Shown piece by piece: positions 1 through 6,825 of a stretch of 7,343 nt of DNA. The position numbers and the translations under genes were made by a program. The notes beneath the pieces were generated by a model. That model was given only the letters and a program-made list of their open reading frames with translations. It searched no databases and had not been told where the DNA came from. This DNA is from Salaquimonas sp. GTDB lineage: Bacteria; Pseudomonadota; Alphaproteobacteria; Rhizobiales; Rhizobiaceae. The number at the start of each line of letters is the position of its first letter. The stretch's first letter is position 1. The stretch is taken from the NCBI GenBank assembly GCA_024639745.1, contig JAHEHW010000079.1:1-7343 (forward strand), read 5' to 3'.

Positions 1-376
1 CGACTACCTTGTTGGTATAGAAGGTGCCGTTGAGATTGAGCTCGATCACCCTTTGCCATTCATCGATTGGATAGTCGGCAACGGTTGTATTCTTCCCGGA
101 GATACCGGCCGAATTCGCCAGCACAGACAGCTTGCCCATGTCTTCGACGACCGACTCGGCGCCTGCCCGGCAGGCCTCGAAATCGGTGATGTCGACCATT
201 GCTGCCGAACAGCGCTCTCCGAGGCTTTTTGCAGCCGTCTCCAGCAAGCCTGCATCAATATCCCATAACCGGACCCGCGCCCCAGAATCGATCATTCGTT
301 TTGCAATTGCGAAGCCGATCCCCTGGGCACCACCAGTTACGATGGCGACATCTTCGGCAAGATCATAACGGTTCAT
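1..376 (-). CDS. Classical short-chain dehydrogenase/reductase, N-terminal part (cut by left edge)
   Basis: This gene reads leftward from ATG at 376 and stays open to the window edge, giving 125 visible residues and no stop. It is a classical SDR Rossmann half. The cofactor motif TGGAQGIG is at residues 14-21, an acidic residue (D39, in LWDID) ends beta-2 and suggests NAD, VDITD is around 61-65 and contacts adenine, and NSAG at 88-91 replaces the usual NNAG. LNLNG around 113-117 carries the structural Asn of the SDR tetrad. The catalytic Tyr and Lys lie beyond the edge. The start follows the hydrolase stop by only 3 nt and has no strong Shine-Dalgarno, so translational coupling is likely. By position it should act in the same sugar-acid pathway, perhaps as a sugar or keto-deoxy-acid dehydrogenase. 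The substrate cannot be told. Membership of the SDR family is sure; the role is inference. Confidence 0.9.
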   Translation of the reverse strand, partial: MNRYDLAEDVAIVTGGAQGIGFAIAKRMIDSGARVRLWDIDAGLLETAAKSLGERCSAAMVDITDFEACRAGAESVVEDMGKLSVLANSAGISGKNTTVADYPIDEWQRVIELNLNGTFYTNKVV

Positions 377-379
377 CGC

Positions 380-1225
380 TCAGTCTGCCCGCACGACCTG
401 CCGTTGTGAACCGAGCTTGTCGATCCCCAACTCCATGACATCGCCTGCTTTTAGATAAATCGGATTTGGCTTGACCCCCATGCCGACGCCCGGAGGTGTT
501 CCGGTGGAAATCACATCGCCAGGGTGTAGCGTGAACATCGAAGAGAGATGCTCGATGATTTTCGCAACCGTGAAAATCTGAGTGCGGGTATTGCCCGTTT
601 GCTGTCGTTCGCCGTTGACGTCGAGCCAGAGACGCAAGTCTTGAGGATTGTTAATTTCATCGCGCGTCGCGAGCCACGGTCCTATCGGTCCGAAGGTGTC
701 GCAGGATTTGCCTTTGGTCCACTGGCCGCTGAGCTGGGTCTGGAAATTTCGCTCTGAGACATCGTTGATAACGCAATACCCGGCAACGTGATCCAGGGCG
801 TCCTTCTCCGAAACGTATTTTGCTGGTTTTCCGATTACCACGCCAAGCTCGACCTCCCAGTCGGATGCCGTAGAACCACGCGGCAGAACCACATCGTCAT
901 TGGGTCCAACAACTGCCGAGGTCGCCTTCATGAAAAGCACAGGATGTTCCGGGACGGGCAGGTTCGATTCGGCGGCATGATCGGCATAGTTGAGACCGAT
1001 GCACATGAATTTCCCGATGCTTCCGACGCAAGGTCCGAAGCGTGGTTCGCCGTCGACCGCGGGCAGTTCCGCAGCGTCCAGTTGAGCGAGCTTTGCAAGG
1101 TATTCATCCAACAGAACATTGCCGGCGATGTCATCGACGTGAGCAGACAGGTCACGCAAAACGCCATCCGCGTCGATCATGCCCGGCTTTTCTTCTCCAG
1201 GATTGCCAAAACGTACGAGTTTCAA
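380..1225 (-). CDS. Fumarylacetoacetate hydrolase family protein, probable 2,4-diketo-3-deoxy-aldonate hydrolase
   Basis: The product is 281 aa, normal for single-domain FAH-fold enzymes of the 2,4-diketo-3-deoxy-L-fuconate hydrolase / 'ureidoglycolate lyase' annotation group. Residues 1-65 form the small N-terminal domain (MKLVRFG, EKPG). The catalytic domain follows. GLNYADHAAE at 77-86 supplies the His/Glu dyad (H83, E86). The divalent metal is bound by E124 and E126 (DWEVELG) and D155 (INDVSERN). KGKSCDTFGPIGPW at 171-184 and the STGTPPGVG loop at 240-248 shape the active site. The expected reaction is hydrolytic C-C cleavage of a 2,4-diketo acid to pyruvate plus a 2-hydroxyacid in the cytosol. 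The preceding dehydratase and SDR genes support this over tyrosine breakdown. The start is TTG, chosen because the family N-terminus begins exactly there and a GGAGGA lies 7 nt upstream. An ATG 7 nt upstream is out of frame. The exact substrate is inferred. Confidence 0.93.
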   Translation of the reverse strand: MKLVRFGNPGEEKPGMIDADGVLRDLSAHVDDIAGNVLLDEYLAKLAQLDAAELPAVDGEPRFGPCVGSIGKFMCIGLNYADHAAESNLPVPEHPVLFMKATSAVVGPNDDVVLPRGSTASDWEVELGVVIGKPAKYVSEKDALDHVAGYCVINDVSERNFQTQLSGQWTKGKSCDTFGPIGPWLATRDEINNPQDLRLWLDVNGERQQTGNTRTQIFTVAKIIEHLSSMFTLHPGDVISTGTPPGVGMGVKPNPIYLKAGDVMELGIDKLGSQRQVVRAD

Positions 1226-1232
1226 GGTTCAT

Positions 1233-1238
1233 TCCTCC
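1233..1238 (-). promoter_or_regulatory. Strong ribosome binding site that selects a TTG start
   Basis: On the minus strand GGAGGA lies 7 nt before TTG at 1225, an optimal spacing. The only nearby ATG (1230-1232) directly abuts the Shine-Dalgarno and is in another frame, so it is unlikely to be used. The site therefore decides the hydrolase start. It sits in the 51-nt A/T-richer gap after the dehydratase stop, a leader that would favour independent ribosome loading. Confidence 0.75.
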
Positions 1239-1276
1239 AATAGAATTATTTCGTTTGACCGCGGATATAGCAGTAG

Positions 1277-3076
1277 TCAGTGGTTGTTGCGCGGCATATG
1301 ACGGTTTGCGATGTCGCGATAGGTTTCAGAGTCCCGAAGGGTCATGCCTTTAGAGAAGGGCTCGACCTTTTCCCGGAAATATTGCTGCCAGGGTGACTGA
1401 CTTTGCGGTATGGGGAAGCCGCCCTGTTTTTCGAGTTCCTCCCGCCGCCGGGCAAGTTCCTCGTCGGATAGCAGCATATTGGCAGTGCATGCCTTGAGGT
1501 CGATGCGGACCATATCGCCCGTTTGCAGAAGGGCAAGGCCGCCGCCTGCAGCAGCCTCCGGAGATGCGTTCAGGATCGACGGCGACCCGGAAGTTCCCGA
1601 CTGCCGGCCATCGCCGACACAGGGCAGGGCGGTGATCCCCTTGCGGATAAGGTAGGACGGCGGACGCATATTCACGACTTCCGCTCCACCCGGATAACCG
1701 ATCGGTCCGGCGCCCCGCATGAACAGGATACAGTTTTCATCGATCGCAAGGGCCTCGTCGTCGATCCGATGATGGAAGTCTTCAGGCCCGTCGAAAACGA
1801 TGGCACGTCCTTCAAACGCCTCGGGATCGTCTGCATTTTCGAGATAGCGCTTGCGGAAATCGTCGGAGATTACCGAGGTCTTCATGATCGCGCTGTCGAA
1901 GAGGTTTCCGGTGAGGTTGATGAATCCAGCCTGCTGCCGCATCGGGTTGGAGAGCGGACGGATGACATCCTGATTTTGTATCATGGCCTCGGAACAGTTC
2001 TCGCCTATGGTCTTCCCGTTCACCGTCAGCGCGTCCGGATGCGGCAGCTTTCCCGCTCTCAATAATTCGCCGATTACCGCGGGTACGCCGCCGGCACGAT
2101 GATAGTCCTCGCCGAGATATTCGCCCGCAGGCTGGAGATTGACGAGGAGCGGAATATCGTGTCCCAGTCTTTGCCAATCGTCATTGTCGAGTTTTACGCC
2201 TGCGAGCCGAGCGACGCCATTGAGATGAATGGGGGCATTGGTCGAGCCGCCGATCGCCGAATTGACGACAATTGCGTTTTCGAATGCCTCGCGGCTGAGG
2301 ATATTGGTCGGCGCAAGTTCTTCATGGACGAGATCGACGACCCGTTGCCCTGTCGCATAGGCCATTTGTCCGCGCTCGCGGTATGGGGCTGGGATAGCGG
2401 CCGAGCCCGGCAATTGCATGCCGAGTGCCTCAGCCAGGGAATTCATCGTCGTGGCGGTGCCCATGGTATTGCAGTAACCGACCGATGGCGTGGACGAGGC
2501 AACGAGATCGAGAAAACCATCCTGATCGATCTCGCCTGCTGCCATGAGTTCACGCGCTTTCCAAACGATTGTACCGGATCCCGTGCGTTTGCCTTGGTGC
2601 CAACCGTTCAGCATCGGACCGACGGAAAGAGCAATCGCCGGAATATTGACCGTGGCCGCTGCCATCAACAGGGCAGGGGTAGTCTTGTCGCAGCCGATAT
2701 TCAGAACGACACCATCGATAGGATAGCCATAAAGACTTTCTACAAGTGACAGATAGGCCAGGTTTCGGTCGAGCATGGCCGTTGGCCGCTTGCCGGTTTC
2801 CTGGATCGGGTGGACCGGGATTTCAATCGGAACGCCGCCATTGGAGATGATGCCGTCGCGAACACGCTTGGTCAGTTCCAGGTGGTGACGGTTGCAAGGC
2901 GATAGGTCCGATCCGGTTTGAGCGATGCCGATGATCGGTTTCGAACCCTGCAGTTCTTCACGGGTAAGACCATAGTTCAGATACCGCTCTAGATATAGTG
3001 CGGTCATCTCGGGATCATCTGGATTATTGAACCATTGTCTCGAGCGCAGCGATGCAGGGTTTTTCTTATTCGTCAT
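1277..3076 (-). CDS. IlvD/Edd-family aldonate dehydratase, D-xylonate / L-arabinonate dehydratase-like
   Basis: The product is 599 aa and spans the full family length. It removes water across C2-C3 of a sugar acid to give a 2-keto-3-deoxy acid, using an Fe-S cluster and Mg2+. The cluster cysteines are C61 ([12 protein letters not shown]), C129 (NIGCDKT) and C202 (GYCNTMGT). K131 is the expected carbamylated Mg ligand, and S493 in [10 protein letters not shown] is the probable catalytic base. The N-terminal pattern ([23 protein letters not shown]) and the final RNNH resemble Caulobacter-type D-xylonate dehydratase more than the amino-acid-pathway IlvD or 6-phosphogluconate Edd. Family members act on several pentonates, hexonates and 6-deoxyhexonates, so the substrate is open. 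The chosen ATG has AAGGA 6 nt upstream. An in-frame ATG at 3130 would add 18 residues that overlap the previous gene and do not fit the family. It is flanked by the 4-dehydrogenase-like SDR and the FAH hydrolase, the next two steps of a non-phosphorylative route. Confidence 0.95.
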   Translation of the reverse strand: MTNKKNPASLRSRQWFNNPDDPEMTALYLERYLNYGLTREELQGSKPIIGIAQTGSDLSPCNRHHLELTKRVRDGIISNGGVPIEIPVHPIQETGKRPTAMLDRNLAYLSLVESLYGYPIDGVVLNIGCDKTTPALLMAAATVNIPAIALSVGPMLNGWHQGKRTGSGTIVWKARELMAAGEIDQDGFLDLVASSTPSVGYCNTMGTATTMNSLAEALGMQLPGSAAIPAPYRERGQMAYATGQRVVDLVHEELAPTNILSREAFENAIVVNSAIGGSTNAPIHLNGVARLAGVKLDNDDWQRLGHDIPLLVNLQPAGEYLGEDYHRAGGVPAVIGELLRAGKLPHPDALTVNGKTIGENCSEAMIQNQDVIRPLSNPMRQQAGFINLTGNLFDSAIMKTSVISDDFRKRYLENADDPEAFEGRAIVFDGPEDFHHRIDDEALAIDENCILFMRGAGPIGYPGGAEVVNMRPPSYLIRKGITALPCVGDGRQSGTSGSPSILNASPEAAAGGGLALLQTGDMVRIDLKACTANMLLSDEELARRREELEKQGGFPIPQSQSPWQQYFREKVEPFSKGMTLRDSETYRDIANRHMPRNNH

Positions 3077-3082
3077 GGTTTT

Positions 3083-3087
3083 TCCTT
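3083..3087 (-). promoter_or_regulatory. Ribosome binding site of the dehydratase
   Basis: The minus strand reads AAGGA, then six bases, then ATG at 3076. This favours the 599-residue start over the in-frame ATG at 3130, which lies inside the upstream SDR gene. Confidence 0.65.
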
Positions 3088-3098
3088 CACACGTTCTT

Positions 3099-3117
3099 GT
3101 CCGGTTTATAGCCGGAC
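3099..3117 (-). other. Small intergenic hairpin between SDR and dehydratase
   Basis: On the minus strand GTCCGG and CCGGAC form a perfect 6-bp G/C-rich stem around the 7-nt loop CTATAAA. It starts inside the SDR stop region and ends about 22 nt before the dehydratase ATG. No T-run follows, so it is not a standard intrinsic terminator. It might influence mRNA stability or coupling of the two genes, which is inference only. Confidence 0.45.
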
Positions 3118-3128
3118 CTAGCCGGACC
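3109..3128. repeat. Perfect 10-bp tandem duplication at the SDR stop codon
   Basis: The plus strand reads TAGCCGGACC twice in direct succession (3109-3118 and 3119-3128). On the minus strand this is GGTCCGGCTA twice, and the TAG stop of the SDR lies across the junction of the two units. Either unit can pair with the CCGGAC arm at 3099-3104, giving two mutually exclusive stems. It looks like replication slippage that changed where the gene ends. Confidence 0.8.
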
Positions 3129-3867
3129 ATCCGCCATCGATGACGCAGGCCTGTCCGGTAGTGAAAGCGCTTTCCTCACCGGCCAGATAAACGGCCAAGG
3201 CCGCGATCTCTTCGGGTTTGCCGATACGGCCCATTGGCTGACGGGCGATGAAGGCCTTCATCGCTGCCTCGTAATCGCCCGTTGCCTTCAAACGATCATG
3301 CAGCGATGGGCTTTCCACGGTGCCTGGGCAAATCGCGTTGCAGCGAACGCCTGTGGTGACGTAATCGCGGGCAACCGATTTTGTCAGACCGATGACCGCC
3401 GCCTTTGTGGTTCCGTAGACGAAACGGTTCGGGGCGCCGATGATCGAAGAAGCCGCCGAAGACATATTGATGATGGATCCGTAGCCTCGTTCCAGCATGC
3501 CCGGCAGCGCGGCACGGATCGTGCGGAACATTGATCTTACATTGAGGTCGAAAGCGAATTCCCACTCATCATCGCTGCATTCGAGCACCGTTCCGTGATG
3601 CACGAAGCCCGCACAATTGAACAGGATATCGGGATTGGCCCGCGCTACACCGTCCTTGACCGAAGAATCTGACCGCGCATCAAGGACGAAGGTTTTGATA
3701 TTCGGGTGGTTCAGAGAGGCAAGCTCCTGAAGAGCGGCTTCGTTGATGTCGGTTGCGAAGACTTTTGCTCCCTCGTCGGCCATTGCCAGCGCGGTAGCAC
3801 GGCCAATACCCTGACCGGCCGCGGTTGCAAGCGCCGTCTTTCCCTCAAGTCTCGGTTTCGTCCCCAT
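3118..3867 (-). CDS. Classical SDR, 2-keto-3-deoxy-L-fuconate 4-dehydrogenase / BDH2-like
   Basis: The product is 249 aa, full length for a classical SDR. The cofactor motif is TAAGQGIG (15-22), with Ala where most SDRs have Gly, as I recall for mammalian BDH2 (DHRS6). D40 at the end of beta-2 suggests NAD. NCAG is at 84-87 and the tetrad is N109, S137, Y151, K155. The Ser-Tyr spacing of 14, the stretch [10 protein letters not shown], the NRFVY segment with R148 and the ending DGGWS all match that subgroup. Bacterial members oxidise C4 of 2-keto-3-deoxy-sugar acids to 2,4-diketo acids in non-phosphorylative fucose-type pathways. This fits the dehydratase and FAH hydrolase genes that follow. 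R148 may bind the substrate carboxylate (inference). The ATG has GGAGA 5 nt upstream. The gene lies 33 nt after the idonate dehydrogenase, and a 10-bp tandem repeat defines its stop. The subgroup is fairly sure, the substrate chain length is not. Confidence 0.92.
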   Translation of the reverse strand: MGTKPRLEGKTALATAAGQGIGRATALAMADEGAKVFATDINEAALQELASLNHPNIKTFVLDARSDSSVKDGVARANPDILFNCAGFVHHGTVLECSDDEWEFAFDLNVRSMFRTIRAALPGMLERGYGSIINMSSAASSIIGAPNRFVYGTTKAAVIGLTKSVARDYVTTGVRCNAICPGTVESPSLHDRLKATGDYEAAMKAFIARQPMGRIGKPEEIAALAVYLAGEESAFTTGQACVIDGGWSG

Positions 3868-3900
3868 GCTTGTCTCCGATAGTATTGTTTTCTTATGCTT

Positions 3901-4932
3901 TTAAAACTCGATGTGAACCTTCACCGCGGCATTTCGGTCGCTTGCGGTTTCAAATGCGGTCAACGCCTCGTCTAAACGAAACCGGTGGCTGAGAAGGCTT
4001 GCGACGTCAATTTCGCCCCTGTTGATCAATTGAACCGCCTGGGCGAATTCCTCGTGGAATCGGAAAGATCCGCGCATATCGATTTCGCGTGAAACCAGCA
4101 GGTTGATCGGAATCGCCATATCGCCGCCGAGTCCCAACTGGACGAGAATGCCGCGTGGACGGACCGTGCCCATGGCGGACGCCAATGCTGCCGGACTCCC
4201 CGAGGCTTCGATCACGACGTCGAAATACCCTTTACCCTCAGAAAAATCTTCCAGTTCCTGCGGATGGCAGGCGACATTGATAACCCGGTCGGCACCGCAT
4301 TGCGCCGCCCGCTGAAGTGCTGTCGAGGTAATATCGGTTGCGACGATCTCGCTGGCGCCTGTTCTTTTGACGGCAAGAACGGCAAGTAGCCCGATCGGTC
4401 CGCAGCCGGTGATTAGCACCCGGTTTCCGAAAAGGCTGCCGGTTCGGTTCACCGCATGCAGCACCACCGAGAGCGGCTCGGCAAACGCGGCCTGATTGAA
4501 CGTCACGCCATCGGCAATCCGGTGGCACTGGTCCGCATTCGCGATCAGTCTCTCCCGAAAGGCACCCTGGATATGCGGCATCGGCATCGCTGAACCGTAA
4601 AAGCGCATATCGAGACAGTGGTTCTGACGCCCTGCTAAGCATTGCGAGCATTTCATACAGGGTCGTGAGGGTGAAACCGCCACGCGGTCGCCGGGGGCCA
4701 GATGTTTTACTTCCGCGCCGGTTGCGACGATTTCGCCCGCGATCTCATGACCGAGGATCATCGGTTCTCGGAGGCGAACGGACCCGAATCCGCCATGCTG
4801 AAAGTAGTGCAGGTCAGAGCCGCAGATGCCGCCGGCGCGAATGGCAATTTCCACTTCATGTGGTCCGGGCGGCGTGACCGAAACATCCTCGATACGCAAA
4901 TCCTTGGCGGCATGGATGACGAGCGCGCGCAT
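3901..4932 (-). CDS. idnD: L-idonate 5-dehydrogenase-type zinc alcohol dehydrogenase
   Basis: The product is 343 aa, standard for a medium-chain zinc dehydrogenase. Catalytic zinc ligands are C37 (GGICGSDLHYF), H62 and E63 (LGHE). The structural zinc lobe uses C92, C95, C98 and C106. The Rossmann domain carries GCGPIG at 176-181, and D200 ends beta-2, which suggests NAD. The segments SPSRPC, DMRFYGSAM..PH, FAEPL and MRGSFRF are typical of E. coli IdnD. The known reaction is oxidation of L-idonate at C5 to 5-keto-D-gluconate, the partner of the IdnO reaction encoded upstream. The frame is open far upstream, but the family N-terminus starts at ATG 4932, which lies 2 nt after the stop of the DenD-like gene. 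Its GGAGG (4945-4949), 12 nt from the ATG, lies inside that gene. Related polyols or sugar acids could also be substrates. Confidence in the IdnD subfamily is high. Confidence 0.93.
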   Translation of the reverse strand: MRALVIHAAKDLRIEDVSVTPPGPHEVEIAIRAGGICGSDLHYFQHGGFGSVRLREPMILGHEIAGEIVATGAEVKHLAPGDRVAVSPSRPCMKCSQCLAGRQNHCLDMRFYGSAMPMPHIQGAFRERLIANADQCHRIADGVTFNQAAFAEPLSVVLHAVNRTGSLFGNRVLITGCGPIGLLAVLAVKRTGASEIVATDITSTALQRAAQCGADRVINVACHPQELEDFSEGKGYFDVVIEASGSPAALASAMGTVRPRGILVQLGLGGDMAIPINLLVSREIDMRGSFRFHEEFAQAVQLINRGEIDVASLLSHRFRLDEALTAFETASDRNAAVKVHIEF

Positions 4933-4934
4933 GG

Positions 4935-5930
4935 TCAGGCTTTGCCTCCAAGCTCGTCCTCGATATAGATTCGAATGATCTCTTCGAAATTCTGCTCTGC
5001 CTTGAAACCAAGTTCCACCGCACGCGCAGGATCGAAATCCCTGGGCCAGTTGGCAACGATACCCATGATGGTCTCGTCTGGTTTTGGCTCGATAAGCTTT
5101 ACCGCATCTTCGCCGGCGATTTTGCGAAGCGCTTCGATTTGTTCCGCGACCGTGCAGGAGACGCCCGGCATGTTGAGGCTTCGCCGTCCGCCAAGCAGAG
5201 CGGTGTCGAGATTGGCTGCATGAACCAAAAAACCGGCAGCCGAACGCGGGGAAGCGTGCCAGTGGCGCGTTTCTTCGGGTACCGGCAAGATCGCCCTTTC
5301 TCCGTTGAGCGGCTCGCGGATGATTCCGGAGAAAAAGGAAGAGGCGGCAAGATTGGGTTTGCCGGGACGCACGCAGATGGTCGGTAATCTGATCGAGATG
5401 CCGTCGATGAAGCCTTTTCGCGAGTAATCCGCTACGAGTAACTCGGTCATTGCCTTCTGCGCGCCATAAGAGGTCTGCGGCGCACACAGGAACTCGTCTC
5501 CGATCTTTTCAGGGAATGGGGCGCCGAAAACCGCGATCGACGAGGTAAAAACGAACCGGGGAACATAGCTCCCGCCGCTCGCCTCGTGTTCTGCGCGTAT
5601 TGCCTCCAGCAGGTGCCAGGACCCGCGGGCATTAATGTCCCAGCCTTTCTCGAAATTGGCTTCGGCATCACCGGAAACGATCGCCGCAAGGTGGAAAACG
5701 ATATCGGGCCGTTGCGCCGCCATCCGCTCCGCTTCGCTACGATCCGCGATATTCCCGGTCGTTGCGTGCACCTTGAACTCTGCGGCGGGCAGGGCTGCTT
5801 CCTGAATATCGTGGAGCAACATTTCCGAGACGGGCGTGCCGAGCTTGCCAGCCGCGATCTGTCCCGCGAGTTTCTGACCGACCATCCCGCCGCCGCCGAG
5901 GATGAGGATTGTTTGGTGATTGCCTGCCAT
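4935..5930 (-). CDS. denD: NAD-dependent epimerase/dehydratase family protein, D-erythronate dehydrogenase (DenD)-like
   Basis: The product is 331 aa, an extended SDR. The GxxGxxG motif is at G12-G15-G18 (ILGGGGMVGQK). FHLAAIVSGDAEANF is at 79-93, a typical DenD stretch. TSSIAVFG (129-136) supplies the Ser, and Y155 with K159 (SYGAQK) completes the catalytic set. RLPTICVRPGKPN (181-193), the SSFFSGIIREPLNG segment and the NWPRDFDPARAVELGF tail are all shared with DenD proteins as I know them. DenD oxidises D-erythronate to its 2-keto acid with NAD, which normally feeds the OtnK kinase, OtnI isomerase and OtnC decarboxylase. None of those is in this window, so here it may act on another aldonate. 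It starts 3 nt after the upstream stop without a clear Shine-Dalgarno, so translational coupling is likely. It runs almost into idnD. The family is sure; the symbol is given by resemblance only. Confidence 0.88.
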   Translation of the reverse strand: MAGNHQTILILGGGGMVGQKLAGQIAAGKLGTPVSEMLLHDIQEAALPAAEFKVHATTGNIADRSEAERMAAQRPDIVFHLAAIVSGDAEANFEKGWDINARGSWHLLEAIRAEHEASGGSYVPRFVFTSSIAVFGAPFPEKIGDEFLCAPQTSYGAQKAMTELLVADYSRKGFIDGISIRLPTICVRPGKPNLAASSFFSGIIREPLNGERAILPVPEETRHWHASPRSAAGFLVHAANLDTALLGGRRSLNMPGVSCTVAEQIEALRKIAGEDAVKLIEPKPDETIMGIVANWPRDFDPARAVELGFKAEQNFEEIIRIYIEDELGGKA

Positions 5931-5933
5931 CGT

Positions 5934-6812
5934 CTAGAGCCCGTTCAATTCCTTCAATTCCTCGTAAAGTCCGGAATGGTCGCGGTCAGCACCGCCAAGC
6001 TCCTCGACATAACGTTTGAACCTGGACTGGATATGCTCGGTCAACGGCAGCGTGAGTCCGCAATGTCCAGCCTCTTCAAGGGCATTGTTGATATCTTTCA
6101 GTTGAAACTTCGAGAGCCCACCCGGTTCGAAATTACCGCTTGTCATGCGTTCGCCGTGTTGCTGCAGAATGACCGAGTCGGCAAATCCGCCCTTGAGCGC
6201 ATCTCGAACGGCATTGGGGTCGCCGCCGCCTTTTTCGGCAAGAAGCATGGCTTCCGCCACAACGCCGATCGTGACTGCGACGATGGTCTGATTTGCGAGT
6301 TTTGCCAATTGGCCCGAACTGTCTGGACCAACCCTCACCGGTCTGCCGAGGGATCCCAGAACCGGCCGGGCATCGTCGAAAACCGGTTCTTCTCCTCCAA
6401 CCATGATCGCGAGCGTTGCTGTTTCCGCGCCTTTCGTACCGCCTGATACAGGGGCGTCCAGATGGCCAAGCCCCATCTTGGCAAGCTTGTTTGCATGTTC
6501 CCGGGCCTCGGCGGGTTTGATTGAGCTCATGTCGACGAGAATGGAGCCGGCCTTCATGGCAGCGGCGACGCCCTTGTTGAAAAGGAGTTCGCTGACTGCC
6601 GCGCCGTCCGAAAGCATCGTGATGGTGATATCGGCGTTCGCGACCGCCTCCTGCGGTGAAGCGGCAACGCGCGCGCCGTCTCCGCTTAACGCCTCAGCCT
6701 TGGAAGCAGTTCGGTTCCAGACAGTCACGCGATAGCCGGCCTTGAGCAGATTTTTTGCCATATGGCTGCCCATCAGGCCGATACCGATGAATGCGATTTC
6801 CGGCTTGTCCAT
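5934..6812 (-). CDS. Beta-hydroxyacid dehydrogenase, tartronate semialdehyde reductase (GarR)-like
   Basis: The product is 292 aa, typical of the 3-hydroxyisobutyrate dehydrogenase family. The N-terminal Rossmann domain has GIGLMG at 10-15. NRT at 33-35 follows beta-2, where NAD-preferring members have an Asp, so NADP(H) is likelier. The substrate motif is DAPVSGG at 119-125. The catalytic lysine is K171 in GQLAKLANQ, with N174. The all-alpha C-terminal domain includes FQLKDINNAL (236-245) and ends with DHSGLYEEL, as in GarR. GarR-type enzymes reduce tartronate semialdehyde to D-glycerate. L-threonate dehydrogenase (LtnD) belongs to the same family but matches less well by eye. The ATG at 6812 follows IdnO by 13 nt with a GGGGAGA nearby. 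In this operon a glycerate-forming or other C3/C4 hydroxyacid step would be plausible. The exact substrate is unknown. Confidence 0.9.
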   Translation of the reverse strand: MDKPEIAFIGIGLMGSHMAKNLLKAGYRVTVWNRTASKAEALSGDGARVAASPQEAVANADITITMLSDGAAVSELLFNKGVAAAMKAGSILVDMSSIKPAEAREHANKLAKMGLGHLDAPVSGGTKGAETATLAIMVGGEEPVFDDARPVLGSLGRPVRVGPDSSGQLAKLANQTIVAVTIGVVAEAMLLAEKGGGDPNAVRDALKGGFADSVILQQHGERMTSGNFEPGGLSKFQLKDINNALEEAGHCGLTLPLTEHIQSRFKRYVEELGGADRDHSGLYEELKELNGL

Positions 6813-6825
6813 GTCTTCTCCCCAC

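Noticed and set aside
380..1225. True fumarylacetoacetase of tyrosine degradation or ureidoglycolate lyase
   Set aside because: The protein is shorter than fumarylacetoacetase, no tyrosine or purine genes are nearby, and the diketo-acid route explains the neighbours.
788..1243. A 151-codon plus-strand open frame
   Set aside because: It is antisense to the FAH hydrolase, with no motif of its own and no plausible start context.
1523..2749. Plus-strand open frames of 180 and 216 codons
   Set aside because: Both lie antisense to the dehydratase, whose full family length and active-site residues are intact. They look like low-complexity shadows.
1277..3076. Dihydroxyacid dehydratase IlvD (branched-chain amino acids) or Edd (6-phosphogluconate dehydratase)
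   Set aside because: The N-terminal pattern, the [19 protein letters not shown] segment and the sugar-acid neighbours match pentonate/hexonate dehydratases instead.
3099..3117. The hairpin as an intrinsic terminator
   Set aside because: The stem is only 6 bp and no T-run follows on the transcribed side. The next gene continues the same pathway.
3901..5487. A 528-codon open frame suggesting idnD fused to an N-terminal extension
   Set aside because: The first ~185 codons are a shadow of the DenD-like gene in another frame and have no family resemblance. The IdnD N-terminus begins exactly at ATG 4932 after the DenD-like stop.
5586..6446. A 286-codon plus-strand open frame
   Set aside because: It lies antisense across two well-supported genes, has no recognisable motif, and its length is explained by the codon bias of the GC-rich minus-strand genes.
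5934..6812. L-threonate dehydrogenase (LtnD) as partner of DenD
   Set aside because: The conserved segments (KLANQ with following residues, the DHS ending) look closer to GarR, and otn genes are absent. It cannot be fully excluded without a tree.
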